Below are positions 10,756 to 21,031 of a DNA stretch of 64,000 bases, piece after piece. The position numbers were made by a program, and so were the translations under genes. This DNA comes from Nitrosomonadales bacterium. GTDB taxonomy: Bacteria; Pseudomonadota; Gammaproteobacteria; Burkholderiales; Gallionellaceae. Within the stretch, counting starts at the first letter, position 1, and every line of letters starts with the position of its first letter. Location of the stretch: NCBI GenBank assembly GCA_016199835.1, contig JACQFX010000017.1, forward strand, positions 82,577 through 146,576, read 5' to 3'. The notes beneath the pieces are model-generated. The model was not told the origin of the DNA, ran no database searches, and saw only the letters and a program-made list of their open reading frames with translations.

Positions 10756-10983
10756 GTGGACTACCGCAACAGGATCACCATCGAACCCGGCAAGCGCGGC
10801 GGGAAACCGTGCATACGCGGCCTGCGCATTACGGTATACGACGTGCTGGAAATGCTGGCCGAGGGCATGAGCCAATCCGAGATCATCGAAGACTTTCCCG
10901 AATTGCAAGCCGAGGACATCGCCGCCTGCCTCAGTTTCGCCGCCAACCGTGAACATAATCTGTACACCCTCAACGCGGCATGA
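10756..10983 (+). CDS. DUF433 antitoxin-like protein
   Basis: A 75-aa protein with the DUF433 pattern: IxxxPGKRGGKPCIRGLRITVYDVLEMLAEGMS, then EIIEDFPELQAEDIAACL. DUF433 proteins are predicted VapB-like antitoxins with a helix-turn-helix fold. GTG start with a perfect AAGGAGG five bases upstream. The stop overlaps the DUF5615 start as ATGA, which is typical of a toxin-antitoxin pair. Confidence 0.88.
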   Translation: MDYRNRITIEPGKRGGKPCIRGLRITVYDVLEMLAEGMSQSEIIEDFPELQAEDIAACLSFAANREHNLYTLNAA

Positions 10984-11315
10984 AGCTGCTGCTCGACGAG
11001 AACCTGTCTCGGCGCATCGTGCCGCTATTGCAGGCCGAGTATCCGGGTAGCTCGCAGATCGCGCTGCTCAAACTGGAAACTACAAGCGACCGTGAGATTT
11101 GGGAATACGCAAAGAACAACGGCTTTGTCATCGTCACCCGGGACTCCGACTTCCATGAACTTAGCACCCTGTACGGCGCACCGCCGAAAGTGATCTGGCT
11201 TAAAGCTGGTAATCAGTCCAAGGCTTTCACGCTACGTAACTTGCTTGATCGTAAGGAGGAAATTTCTGCGGCGCTGTTTCAGGCGGATAAAAATTGCATT
11301 GAGATTTACGGGTGA
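10980..11315 (+). CDS. DUF5615 PIN-like toxin
   Basis: A 111-aa PIN-like protein. The N-terminal LLLDENLSRRI carries the first acidic residue of the nuclease site, and IVTRDSDFHEL gives the central aspartates. Paired with the upstream DUF433 gene by a 4-base overlap. By family, a predicted RNase toxin; activity not shown. It is the only accessory-looking gene pair in this part of the chromosome. Confidence 0.85.
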   Translation: MKLLLDENLSRRIVPLLQAEYPGSSQIALLKLETTSDREIWEYAKNNGFVIVTRDSDFHELSTLYGAPPKVIWLKAGNQSKAFTLRNLLDRKEEISAALFQADKNCIEIYG

Positions 11316-11406
11316 CATGATGCTCAACGATTTAACAAAAACCATTAAGGCACAACTAATCTTCAAGATTGCAGTGCAACCATCCAACCCGTAAGGAGGT
11401 ATCCAG

Positions 11407-12015
11407 ATGAAACTCTATTACTCACCCGGCGCGTGCTCGCTGGCTTCGCACATCGCGCTGTATGAAACCGGTTTGCCGTTCGAGACCGACCGGATCATCA
11501 AAACCACCAAGATGACGGTCGGCGGGGAAAACTACATGCAGCTCAATCCCAAGGGTTACGTGCCCGCCATCAAGCTGGATGACGGCAACGTCTTGACCGA
11601 AGGCATCGCAGTGCTGCAATACATCGCAGACCAGAAGCCTGATTCCGGCCTTGCGCCCAAAGCGGGAACCATGGAGCGCTACCGCTTGCAGGAATGGCTC
11701 ACCTTCATCGCCACCGAACTGCACAAATCCTTCAGCCCGCTGTTCAACAAGGCTGCGTCGGAAGAGATGAAAAACTTTGCACGTGAGTCACTCGCCAGGC
11801 GCTTGGGCTATGTGGAAACGCAGTTGGCGAACAAGGTTTATCTGATGGGAGATAACTTCACCGTGGCGGATGCATATCTGTTCGTGGTGGCGGGGTGGGG
11901 CAAGCATGTCGGCGTTGATCTGAGTCCGTTTCCAAAACTGCAGGAGTATCTGGCGCGGATCGCTACGCGGCCGGCGGTGCAGGCGGCGATGAAGGCGGAA
12001 GGATTGATCCCGTAA
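11407..12015 (+). CDS. gst: Glutathione S-transferase, beta class
   Basis: A 202-aa cytosolic GST. The N-terminus MKLYYSPGACSLASHIAL has the Cys (position 10) typical of bacterial beta-class enzymes, followed by NPKGYVPAI with the cis-Pro glutathione site and the C-terminal N-cap box (NFTVADAYLF). AAGGAGG lies seven bases before the ATG. It is monocistronic; a palindrome follows that probably ends transcription from both sides. Confidence 0.95.
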   Translation: MKLYYSPGACSLASHIALYETGLPFETDRIIKTTKMTVGGENYMQLNPKGYVPAIKLDDGNVLTEGIAVLQYIADQKPDSGLAPKAGTMERYRLQEWLTFIATELHKSFSPLFNKAASEEMKNFARESLARRLGYVETQLANKVYLMGDNFTVADAYLFVVAGWGKHVGVDLSPFPKLQEYLARIATRPAVQAAMKAEGLIP

Positions 12016-12023
12016 TTCGTCTT

Positions 12024-12096
12024 TGTGGGAGCGACCTCCCGGTCGCGAAAGGTTTGGAGATTTTCGTCTGATCGCGACCGGGAGGTCGCTCCCACA
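12024..12096. repeat. REP-like palindrome / bidirectional terminator
   Basis: Two 25-base arms (12,024-12,048 and 12,072-12,096) are exact complements, TGTGGGAGCGACCTCCCGGT onward, around a 23-base loop. The element lies between the convergent gst and gatB genes, 10 bases from the gatB stop. It is the same family as the copy inside the rhombosortase gene. A terminator role is inferred from position. Confidence 0.85.
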
Positions 12097-12106
12097 GCTT
12101 ACTGCA

Positions 12107-13579
12107 TTAACCCGCCAGCTTCTTCTTCAGCACCTCGTTGAGCTGCGCCGGATTGGCCTGGCCCTTGCTGGCCTTCATCGCGAGGCCGACGAAGAAGCCG
12201 AACAGTTTGTCCTTGCCGCTACGGTATTCGGCGACCTTGTCGGCGTTGGCAGCGATGATTTCGTCCACGATCTTTTCGATCGCGCCCGCATCGGAGACTT
12301 GTTTCAGGCCGTCCCGCTCAATGATGAAATCAACCAAATTGGACGGCGGATTATTTCTGACTTTATCCCAAAGCCAAATTGTTCTGAATACTGTTTTTGC
12401 AGCAGAGTTAGAAATGGTGCCGTCGGCAATGCGCTTCAACAAGTCGCCGAGTTGCTGTGCTGTGATCGGGCATTGCGTCATGTCCAGCCCGTCGCGGTTC
12501 AGTTGCGCGCTGACTTCGCCGATCATCCAGTTGGCGCATATCTTGGCCTGACCAGGAACATCGTTCAAAGCGGCTTCGAAAAAATCAGCCATCTCGCGCG
12601 AACTGGTTAGCACGCTCGCGTCATAAGCCGACAAACCGAGCTCATTCACATAGCGCGCCTGCTTGGTATGCGGCAGTTCCGGTAGCGTGGCGCGCACTTC
12701 CTCTATCCACTGCGGCGAGATCTCCAGCGGCAGCAAATCGGGATCGGGGAAATAGCGATAGTCATGCGCATCTTCCTTGCTGCGCATCGCGCGCGTCTCG
12801 CCGGTATCCGGGTTGAACAGGATGGTGGCCTGCTGGATCTTGCCGCCATTCTCTAGGGTGTCGATCTGCCATTGCACTTCGTAGTCTATGGCCTGCTGCA
12901 TGAATTTGAACGAGTTGAGGTTCTTGATCTCGCGGCGCGTGCCCAGCGGTGCGCCGGGTTTGCGCACCGATACGTTCACGTCGCAGCGGAACGAGCCTTC
13001 CTGCATGTTGCCATCGCAGATGCCGATCCAGCACACCAGTGCGTGCAAGGCTTTGGCATACGCGATTGCTTCGGCGGCGGAACTCATGTCGGGTTCGGAT
13101 ACGATCTCCAGCAGCGGCGTACCGGCGCGATTCAGGTCGATGCCGGTCATGCCGTGGAAATCGCCGTGCAGCGATTTGCCCGCGTCTTCTTCGAGATGCG
13201 CGCGCGTAATGCGCACCACTTTTTCATAAGCCTGTCCTGAGCCTGTCGAAGGAACCTGTATGGTCAGCGCGCCCTTGCCCACCACGGGCAAATCCATCTG
13301 GCTGATCTGGTAGCCCTTGGGCAGATCGGGATAGAAATAATTCTTGCGCGCGAACACCGAACGCGGCGCGATGTGTGAACCGGTGGCGAGACCGAATTTG
13401 ATCGCGCGTTCCACTGCGCCCTTGTTCAGCACGGGCAGCACGCCGGGCAATGCCAGACTCACGGCATCCGCCTGCGTGTTCGGCTCCGCGCCGAACGCGG
13501 TCGAAGCGCCGGAGAAGATTTTTGTATTGGTCGAAAGCTGGGTATGCACTTCCAGCCCGATGACGATTTCCCAGGTCAT
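12107..13579 (-). CDS. gatB: Asp-tRNA(Asn)/Glu-tRNA(Gln) amidotransferase subunit B
   Basis: The 490-aa kinase/tRNA-binding subunit of GatCAB, which amidates misacylated Glu-tRNA(Gln) or Asp-tRNA(Asn). [15 protein letters not shown], the [13 protein letters not shown] block, [12 protein letters not shown] and the C-terminal YqeY-like tail ([16 protein letters not shown]) are all present. An odd stretch, [10 protein letters not shown], before [18 protein letters not shown], is encoded by a dispersed repeat (13,231-13,258) in frame. Third gene of the gatC-gatA-gatB operon. Confidence 0.97.
   Translation of the reverse strand: MTWEIVIGLEVHTQLSTNTKIFSGASTAFGAEPNTQADAVSLALPGVLPVLNKGAVERAIKFGLATGSHIAPRSVFARKNYFYPDLPKGYQISQMDLPVVGKGALTIQVPSTGSGQAYEKVVRITRAHLEEDAGKSLHGDFHGMTGIDLNRAGTPLLEIVSEPDMSSAAEAIAYAKALHALVCWIGICDGNMQEGSFRCDVNVSVRKPGAPLGTRREIKNLNSFKFMQQAIDYEVQWQIDTLENGGKIQQATILFNPDTGETRAMRSKEDAHDYRYFPDPDLLPLEISPQWIEEVRATLPELPHTKQARYVNELGLSAYDASVLTSSREMADFFEAALNDVPGQAKICANWMIGEVSAQLNRDGLDMTQCPITAQQLGDLLKRIADGTISNSAAKTVFRTIWLWDKVRNNPPSNLVDFIIERDGLKQVSDAGAIEKIVDEIIAANADKVAEYRSGKDKLFGFFVGLAMKASKGQANPAQLNEVLKKKLAG
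13231..13258. repeat. Dispersed TCCTGAGCC-type repeat within gatB
   Basis: TCCTGAGCCTGTCGAAGGA (13,235-13,253) flanked by CCTGT and ACCTG. The core CCTGAGCYTGTCGAAGG recurs at 54,152-54,168 in the non-coding DNA before the integrase. In gatB it is translated as part of [10 protein letters not shown]. Confidence 0.8.
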
Positions 13580-13591
13580 GTGTTTTCCTTA

Positions 13592-15043
13592 CTACGCCTG
13601 CGGCGCGCGGCTGTGCCAGTCGGTCGCCAGTTGATATTGGTGCGCCGCGTTGAGCATGCGCGCTTCGTCGAAATAATTGCCGATGATCTGCAAACCCACC
13701 GGCATGTTGTTGTCGCCGAAGCCGCAGGGGATGGACATGCCGGGCAGGCCCGCGAGATTTACCGCGATGGTGTAAATGTCGGACAGATACATCTGCACCG
13801 GGTCGTCGCCCTTCTCGCCCAGCTTGAACGCGGTGGAAGGCGAGGTCGGCCCCATGATGACGTCGCATTGTTTGAACGCTTCGGTGAAATCCTGCGCGAT
13901 CAGGCGGCGTATTTTCTGTGCCTGCAAATAGTAGGCGTCGTAATAGCCGTGCGACAAAACATATGTGCCTATCATGATGCGGCGTTTCACTTCCTCGCCG
14001 AAGCCTTGTGCGCGGGTCTGTTCGTACATGTCGGCGAGGTCGCCGTAGTCCGGCGCGCGGTAGCCGTAGCGCACGCCGTCGAAGCGCGACAAATTGCTTG
14101 ATGCTTCCGCCGGGGCCAGCACGTAATACACGGGAATGGACAAGCGGGTGTTGGGCAGGCTGATGTCAACCACGGTCGCGCCGAGTTTCTTGTATTCGGC
14201 GATAGCGGCCTCGACTGCCTGTGCTACGTCGCTGCTCAGGCCCTCTGCAAAAAATTCCTTGGGCAGGCCGATACGCAGACCATTCAGCGGCTTCGCCAGA
14301 TCGCGCGCATAGTCTTCCTTGTCGCGTTGCAGCGAAGTGGAATCGCGCTCGTCGAACCCGGCCATGGTGTTCAGCAGCAGCGCCAGGTCTTCCGCGCAGC
14401 GCCCCATCGGTCCGGCCTGATCCAGACTGGAGGCGAAGGCGATCATGCCGTAGCGCGAGCACACGCCGTAAGTCGGCTTCAGGCCGGAGATGCCACACAG
14501 CGCCGCAGGCTGGCGGATCGAGCCGCCGGTGTCGGTGCCGGTCGCCGCTGCGCACAAACGTGCCGCAACCGCCGCTGCCGTGCCGCCGGAAGAACCGCCG
14601 GGCACACGCGCCGTATCCCACGGATTTTTCACCGCGCCGTAATGCGAAGTCTCGTTCGACGAGCCCATGGCGAACTCGTCCATGTTGGTCTTGCCGAGAT
14701 TGATCGCGCCCGCATTATTGAATTGCGAAATGACATGTGCATCGTAGGGCGAGACGAAGTTATGCAGCATTTTCGAGCCGCAGGTGGTGCGCCAGCCCTG
14801 GGCGCAGAAGATGTCCTTCTGCGCGATGGGGATGCCGGTCAAGGCTTCGGCATTGCCTGTCGCGATGCGCGCATCGGCTTCACGTGCCTGCGCCAGCGAG
14901 GTTTCCGGGTTCAGCGTGATGTAGGCATTGAGCTGCGGATTGAGCGCGGCGATGCGGTCGAGATAAAGCTGCGTGAGCTCGACGCTGGAGATTTTCTTGC
15001 TGCGCAGTGCTGCGCTGAGTTGTTGCAAACTGGAATTATGCAT
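13592..15043 (-). CDS. gatA: Asp-tRNA(Asn)/Glu-tRNA(Gln) amidotransferase subunit A
   Basis: The 483-aa glutaminase/amidase subunit of GatCAB. The amidase-signature triad is visible as Lys76 (IPIAQKD), the cis-Ser in GGSSGG (Ser151) and nucleophile Ser175 in [11 protein letters not shown]. These are spaced as in characterised GatA enzymes. It releases ammonia from glutamine and passes it to GatB. Lies between gatC and gatB with gaps of 15 and 12 bases. Confidence 0.98.
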   Translation of the reverse strand: MHNSSLQQLSAALRSKKISSVELTQLYLDRIAALNPQLNAYITLNPETSLAQAREADARIATGNAEALTGIPIAQKDIFCAQGWRTTCGSKMLHNFVSPYDAHVISQFNNAGAINLGKTNMDEFAMGSSNETSHYGAVKNPWDTARVPGGSSGGTAAAVAARLCAAATGTDTGGSIRQPAALCGISGLKPTYGVCSRYGMIAFASSLDQAGPMGRCAEDLALLLNTMAGFDERDSTSLQRDKEDYARDLAKPLNGLRIGLPKEFFAEGLSSDVAQAVEAAIAEYKKLGATVVDISLPNTRLSIPVYYVLAPAEASSNLSRFDGVRYGYRAPDYGDLADMYEQTRAQGFGEEVKRRIMIGTYVLSHGYYDAYYLQAQKIRRLIAQDFTEAFKQCDVIMGPTSPSTAFKLGEKGDDPVQMYLSDIYTIAVNLAGLPGMSIPCGFGDNNMPVGLQIIGNYFDEARMLNAAHQYQLATDWHSRAPQA

Positions 15044-15058
15044 ATTCGGAGTAGCAGC

Positions 15059-15346
15059 TTATTCGATGACTTGAGGCACGAGGTACAGCCCCGCTTCGAC
15101 TTGCGGTGCAATGGATTGAAACAGTTCGCGCTGGTTGTGCTCGGTGACCTTATCTTCGCGTAAACGTTGTATCACATCCTGCGCGTGCGACATGGGTTCT
15201 ATGCCAGCGGTATCCACCGCCTGCATCTCGGCGATCAGGTCGAAGATGCTGGTGAGCTGGGCATGTGCGGCTTGCGCTTCCTGTTCGGATACGGCCAGCC
15301 GTGCCAGCCGGGCTACTTTTTTTACGTCGTCTATGCTTAATGACAT
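15059..15346 (-). CDS. gatC: Asp-tRNA(Asn)/Glu-tRNA(Gln) amidotransferase subunit C
   Basis: A 95-aa small subunit wrapping GatA and GatB. MSLSIDDVKKVARLARLAVSE is the classic GatC start, and AVDTAGIEPMSHAQD is the conserved mid-region. First gene of gatCAB, divergent from mreB across a 97-base gap that must hold both promoters. Confidence 0.97.
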   Translation of the reverse strand: MSLSIDDVKKVARLARLAVSEQEAQAAHAQLTSIFDLIAEMQAVDTAGIEPMSHAQDVIQRLREDKVTEHNQRELFQSIAPQVEAGLYLVPQVIE

Positions 15347-15389
15347 GATAGTTGGGCTTTATTGAAATCAGCTTAATAGGGTATCATAA

Positions 15390-16487
<1,098 letters not shown>

Positions 16488-16515
16488 TGCCGGTTTTCGG
16501 TTGCCGGTTTTCGGT
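16488..16515. repeat. Tandem 14-bp repeat between mreB and mreC
   Basis: TGCCGGTTTTCGGT occurs twice back to back, directly after the mreB stop, then GTCAGG and a partial inverted counterpart (GATAACCGACAACTGAC near 16,552). The 82-base gap is otherwise empty. It may fold weakly and tune the step from mreB, needed in large amounts, to mreC. Confidence 0.7.
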
Positions 16516-16569
16516 TGTCAGGCATGAGTTCGAGACTGACGGCTGGCAACTGATAACCGACAACTGACT

Positions 16570-17481
16570 ATGGATCACACCAACTCCTTCCGCTTCTTCA
16601 ACCGTGGCCCCAGCCCGGCTGTGCGGCTGGCTTTCTTTACGTCGCTCTCGCTGTTGCTGATGTTTGTGGATGCGCGCTACCAGTATCTGGAGTCCGCGCG
16701 CAGCGTGATTTCCCTTTTGACTTATCCCTTCCAGCGTTTGGCGGCGACACCCGGCGACATGTGGCAGGCGACGGATGACTTCCTCACGTTGCACAACAAT
16801 CTGATACGCGACAACAACCTGTTGCGCCGCCAGCGCACGGCAGATGCCGGACAGTTACAGCAAGTGCAGATGCTGAAAACCGAGAACGATCACCTGCGCC
16901 AGTTGCTGGCCGTGCAACAGCGCGTGAGTTATCCGTCGCAACTGGCCGAGATTGCTTATGTCGAGCGCGACATTTTCAAGCGCAGGTTATATCTGGACAA
17001 GGGCGCGCAGGCCAACGTGCAGGCCGGGCAGGTGGTGATGGATGATACCGGTGTGGTCGGCCAGATCACGCGCGTCTATCCCTGGGTGAGCGAAGTCACA
17101 CTGATCTCCGACAAGGATCACGCGGTACCGGTGCAATCGTTGCGCAATGGCTTGCGCACGGTAGTGTTCGGTTCCGGCGACACCACGGAACTCGCACTGC
17201 GCTACGTGCCGAACAGCGCCGACATCAAGGCAGGCGACGTGCTGGTGACATCAGGCATAGACGGCATTTACCCATCCGGCCTGCCCGTGGCGAAAGTGGA
17301 ACACATAGAACATGATCCGGCCTATCCGTTCGCGCGCATTCGCTGTTCGCCCGTGGCTGGCGTGGACAAATATCGCCAGTTATTGATCCTGTCAGGAATA
17401 CCCAAATTGCCGGAGCAACCCGATACCACGCAAGATGTTTCCGCCGACAAGGTGCCAAAAGGGAAGCGGAAAAAGCCATGA
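16570..17481 (+). CDS. mreC: Cell shape-determining protein MreC
   Basis: A 303-aa inner-membrane protein with one N-terminal helix (residues about 18-36), a coiled coil (LRDNNLLRRQ to LRQLLAVQQR) and the periplasmic beta-domain (GVVGQITRVYPWVSEVTLISD, VVTSGIDGIYPSGLPVAKV-like). It links MreB to PBP2. The ATG at 16,570 lacks a strong ribosome site. The last bases overlap mreD by 4 (ATGA). The lysine-rich tail (KGKRKKP) is ordinary. Confidence 0.96.
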   Translation: MDHTNSFRFFNRGPSPAVRLAFFTSLSLLLMFVDARYQYLESARSVISLLTYPFQRLAATPGDMWQATDDFLTLHNNLIRDNNLLRRQRTADAGQLQQVQMLKTENDHLRQLLAVQQRVSYPSQLAEIAYVERDIFKRRLYLDKGAQANVQAGQVVMDDTGVVGQITRVYPWVSEVTLISDKDHAVPVQSLRNGLRTVVFGSGDTTELALRYVPNSADIKAGDVLVTSGIDGIYPSGLPVAKVEHIEHDPAYPFARIRCSPVAGVDKYRQLLILSGIPKLPEQPDTTQDVSADKVPKGKRKKP

Positions 17482-17993
17482 GCAACTTCCCCAAAGACCA
17501 GGAATTCCTGCTGCCCGCCAGCAACCTGTTCATTGCCTTGAGCCTGGTCGCCGCACTGTTGCTCAACTGGCTGCCGTGGCAAGGCATATGGCTGGCGCTG
17601 CGCCCGGATTTCGTAGCGCTGGTGCTGCTCTACTGGTGTACGCACAAGCCCTATCGCCTGGGTATCGGTATCGCCTGGGGCGTGGGCATCTTCGCTGACG
17701 TGGCCAATGCCAGCGTGTTCGGGCAACACGCGCTGGCTTATACCGTGCTCGCGTTCGGCGGTGTCGTGCTGTATCGCCGCGTGCAGATGTTTGACCTGCG
17801 CCAGCAGACGCTGCAAATTTTCCCCATCATGTTGCTGACCTATGTGACGTATGCAGTCGTGCACTGGCAGCTGCACGGTTATATCGCATGGTCATATTTC
17901 ATCGGCTGCCTGACCTCGACTGCGTTGTGGATACCGCTGACCCTGTTGCTGCAAACCTTGCGCCACCCGCGCTCCGACCCGGACAGATTATGA
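17478..17993 (+). CDS. mreD: Rod shape-determining protein MreD
   Basis: A 171-aa integral membrane protein with about five to six helices and the family motif RPDFVALVLLYWCTHKPYRLGIGIAWGVGIFADV. Part of the MreBCD-RodA-PBP2 complex. Start overlaps mreC as ATGA, so translation is coupled. Confidence 0.95.
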   Translation: MSNFPKDQEFLLPASNLFIALSLVAALLLNWLPWQGIWLALRPDFVALVLLYWCTHKPYRLGIGIAWGVGIFADVANASVFGQHALAYTVLAFGGVVLYRRVQMFDLRQQTLQIFPIMLLTYVTYAVVHWQLHGYIAWSYFIGCLTSTALWIPLTLLLQTLRHPRSDPDRL

Positions 17994-18006
17994 AGCCCGG
18001 TACGCC

Positions 18007-19914
18007 ATGAAGCGGCACGTCGAACTCAAGAACACCCAACGCGAGATTTATTATTTCCGTTTGCGTCTGGCGCTGGGCATTGTTTTCGTGGCGGTGTTGC
18101 TGTTTGTGCTGCTGACGCGCTTTGTTTATCTGCAAGTGGTGCAGCACAGCCATTTCCAGACACTGGCGGAAAACAATCGCATCTCCATCGTGCCCATTGT
18201 GCCCAATCGCGGCCTGATTCTGGACCGCAATGGCGTGGTGCTGGCGCACAACTATTCCGGCTACACGCTGGAGATTACGCCGAGCAAGGTGCCGGATCTG
18301 GAAGCCACGATTAACCAGTTGGCAGAGCTGGTCGACATCCAGCCCAAGGACAGAAAGCGCTTCAAGAAATTACAGGCGGAGAGCCACAACTTCGAGAGTC
18401 TGTCCATCCGCAACCGGCTCAGCGATGAGGAAGTCGCGCGCTTCGCCGCGCAGAGTTACCGCTTCCCAGGCGTGGAGATCAAGGCACGATTGTTCCGCGA
18501 ATATCCGTACAACGAGCAGACCTCGCACCTCATCGGCTACATCGGGCGCATCAACCAGGCCGACAAGGATCAGCTCGAAGAGGATGAAGATGTCGCCGCC
18601 AACTATCGCGGCTCGGATTACATCGGCAAGACCGGCCTCGAACAGAGCTACGAGAAAGAATTACACGGCACTACCGGCATCGAGCAGATGGAAGTGGACG
18701 CAGGCGGGCGCGGTGTACGCGTGCTGTCGCGCACGCCGCCCGCGTCCGGCAACGATCTGGTGCTGAGCATAGACGCCAAATTACAGGAGATCGCCGATAA
18801 CGCATTCGGCGACTTTCGCGGCGCGCTGGTGGCGATAGACCCGAACAATGGCGAAGTGCTGGCTTTCATCAGCCGTCCCGGTTATGACTCCAATCTGTTT
18901 ATCGACGGCATTGATGAGGACACCTGGAACGAGTTGAACAACTCTCCTGACACACCGATGGTCAATCGCGCCCTGAACGGTGCCTATCCGCCTGGCTCGA
19001 CTTTCAAACCCTACATGGCGCTGGCCGCGCTCACCCTCGGCAAGCGCCAGCCCGAGCAGACGATCTACGACCCCGGCTACTTCAACTTCGGCGGCCACAT
19101 CTTCCATGACGACAAAAAAGGCGGCCACGGCTCAGTCAACATGTACAAGTCTATCGTCGAGTCGTGCGACACCTACTACTACATGCTCGCCAATGACATG
19201 GGCATCGACAACATTGCCAATTTTATGCGCCAGTTCGGTTTCGGCCAGCGCACCGGCATCGACATCGAAGGCGAATCGGAAGGCGTGTTGCCGTCGCAGG
19301 AATGGAAGAAGAAGCGCTTCAAGCGGCCCGATCAGCAGAAGTGGTATCCCGGCGAAACGATCTCCATCGGCATCGGCCAGGGCTACAACGCCTACACGCC
19401 GATCCAGCTCGCACAAGCGGTGGCGACGCTGGCCAACAACGGCGTGATGTATCGGCCACACCTGGTGCGGCACATCACCGACGCGCGCAGCGGCGAGAAG
19501 ACCCAGATCGAGCCGAAGCCGCTGCCGCTGCGCACCATCCCGCTCAAGCAGGAGGACATCGACGTGATCAAGCGCGCCATGGTCGGCGTCAACAAGGAAG
19601 GCACCGGAGCACGCGCCTTCGCCGGTGCGGAATACGTCTCGGCCGGCAAGACGGGCACCGCACAGGTGTATTCGCTGAAGGGCGAGAAGTACACTGAAGG
19701 CCACGTCAAGCAGGAACTGCGCGACCATGCGCTGTTCATCGCGTTTGCCCCCGCCGAGCAGCCGAAGATCGCGCTGGCGATACTCGTGGAGAACGGCGGC
19801 TTCGGTGCACAGACCGCAGCACCGATCGCGCGCAAGGCGTTTGATTATTACCTGCTCGGCAAGATACCCGCACCTGTGGCTGATGCAGGCAATACCGGGA
19901 CGAAACATGATTAA
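18007..19914 (+). CDS. mrdA: Penicillin-binding protein 2
   Basis: A 635-aa elongasome transpeptidase. One N-terminal helix (residues about 18-38), the pedestal domain with NRGLILDRNG, and the transpeptidase domain: Ser331 in PGSTFK (SxxK), SCD in VESCDTYYY, and KTGTAQV (KTG). It crosslinks new glycan strands made by RodA. Length and order match MrdA rather than the division enzyme FtsI. Starts 13 bases after mreD and overlaps rodA by 8 bases. Confidence 0.97.
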   Translation: MKRHVELKNTQREIYYFRLRLALGIVFVAVLLFVLLTRFVYLQVVQHSHFQTLAENNRISIVPIVPNRGLILDRNGVVLAHNYSGYTLEITPSKVPDLEATINQLAELVDIQPKDRKRFKKLQAESHNFESLSIRNRLSDEEVARFAAQSYRFPGVEIKARLFREYPYNEQTSHLIGYIGRINQADKDQLEEDEDVAANYRGSDYIGKTGLEQSYEKELHGTTGIEQMEVDAGGRGVRVLSRTPPASGNDLVLSIDAKLQEIADNAFGDFRGALVAIDPNNGEVLAFISRPGYDSNLFIDGIDEDTWNELNNSPDTPMVNRALNGAYPPGSTFKPYMALAALTLGKRQPEQTIYDPGYFNFGGHIFHDDKKGGHGSVNMYKSIVESCDTYYYMLANDMGIDNIANFMRQFGFGQRTGIDIEGESEGVLPSQEWKKKRFKRPDQQKWYPGETISIGIGQGYNAYTPIQLAQAVATLANNGVMYRPHLVRHITDARSGEKTQIEPKPLPLRTIPLKQEDIDVIKRAMVGVNKEGTGARAFAGAEYVSAGKTGTAQVYSLKGEKYTEGHVKQELRDHALFIAFAPAEQPKIALAILVENGGFGAQTAAPIARKAFDYYLLGKIPAPVADAGNTGTKHD

Positions 19915-21019
19915 ACAACCCTTGTGGCCGCGCGTTAAACGCATTCTCATACAACATCTGGATCCGGTGCTGATGGCTGGACTCGGTGTGCTGATGCTGG
20001 TCGGGCTGGTGGTGCTGTATAGCGCCACCGACGGCAACTGGAGCCGAGTGCTGGCACAGGTAGCGAACATCCTGGCCGCACTCACCGCGCTGTGGGTAGT
20101 AGCCAACATCCCGCTGCATTATCTGATGCGCACCGCGTTGCCGCTGTACGCGCTGGGCATGCTGCTGCTGCTGGGCGTGATGACGCCGCTCGGCGTGAAC
20201 AGCCATGGCGCGACGCGCTGGCTCAACATCGGTGTGGCGACCATCCAGCCTTCCGAGCTGATGAAGATTGCGGTACCCCTGATGATGGCCTGGTACTTTG
20301 AGAAGCACGAGGCCTCGCTCACGTTAAAAAATTATTTCGTCGCCACGCTGCTGCTGTTGCTGCCGGTGGCGCTGATCGCCAAGCAGCCCGACCTCGGCAC
20401 CGCTATCCTGATCTCGGCCAGCGGCTTCTATGTGCTGTTCCTCGCCGGCTTGAGTTGGCGCATCATGGGTGGCTTGTTCGTGGCGGCGGCGGCCAGTGCG
20501 CCCTTCATGTGGAACATGCTGCACGACTACCAGAAGCACCGCATCCTGATGTTGCTCGATCCTTCGCAGGACGCGCTGGGCAAGGGCTATCACACCATAC
20601 AGGGCATGATCGCGGTCGGCTCCGGCGGCATACTGGGCAAGGGCTATCTCAACGGCACGCAGACCCATCTCGACTTTTTGCCAGAGCGCACCACCGATTT
20701 CATCTTCGCCGTCTATTCGGAAGAATTCGGCCTGCTGGGCAACATTATCCTGCTGGGCATCTACCTGTTCATCATCGGGCGCGGCTTCATCATCACCGCT
20801 AATGCCTCGACTTATTTCACGCGGCTGATGGCGGGCAGCATCACGCTGACTTTCTTCACCTACGCCTTCGTCAACATGGGCATGGTCAGCGGCATCCTGC
20901 CCGTGGTGGGCGTGCCGCTGCCGCTGGTGAGCTACGGCGGCACATCGATGCTGACCCTGCTGCTGGGTTTTGGTATGCTGATGAGTATTCATACGCACAA
21001 GACACTGGTGCAAACTTAA
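19907..21019 (+). CDS. rodA: Rod shape SEDS glycosyltransferase RodA
   Basis: A 370-aa SEDS polymerase of lipid II with about ten helices. Signature segments: LYSATDGNW near helix 1, GxxxxGATRWLNIG, PSELMKIAVPLMMAWY, KQPDLGTAIL, and the terminal GVPLPLVSYGGTSML. The ATG at 19,907 (MIKQPLWPRVK) overlaps mrdA by 8 bases. It works as a unit with the PBP2 encoded upstream. Confidence 0.97.
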   Translation: MIKQPLWPRVKRILIQHLDPVLMAGLGVLMLVGLVVLYSATDGNWSRVLAQVANILAALTALWVVANIPLHYLMRTALPLYALGMLLLLGVMTPLGVNSHGATRWLNIGVATIQPSELMKIAVPLMMAWYFEKHEASLTLKNYFVATLLLLLPVALIAKQPDLGTAILISASGFYVLFLAGLSWRIMGGLFVAAAASAPFMWNMLHDYQKHRILMLLDPSQDALGKGYHTIQGMIAVGSGGILGKGYLNGTQTHLDFLPERTTDFIFAVYSEEFGLLGNIILLGIYLFIIGRGFIITANASTYFTRLMAGSITLTFFTYAFVNMGMVSGILPVVGVPLPLVSYGGTSMLTLLLGFGMLMSIHTHKTLVQT

Positions 21020-21031
21020 GGAGCTTGCAAG

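Noticed and set aside
11317-11393. A 25-codon frame after the DUF5615 gene
   Set aside because: Too short, ends in the gst ribosome site, no supporting feature.
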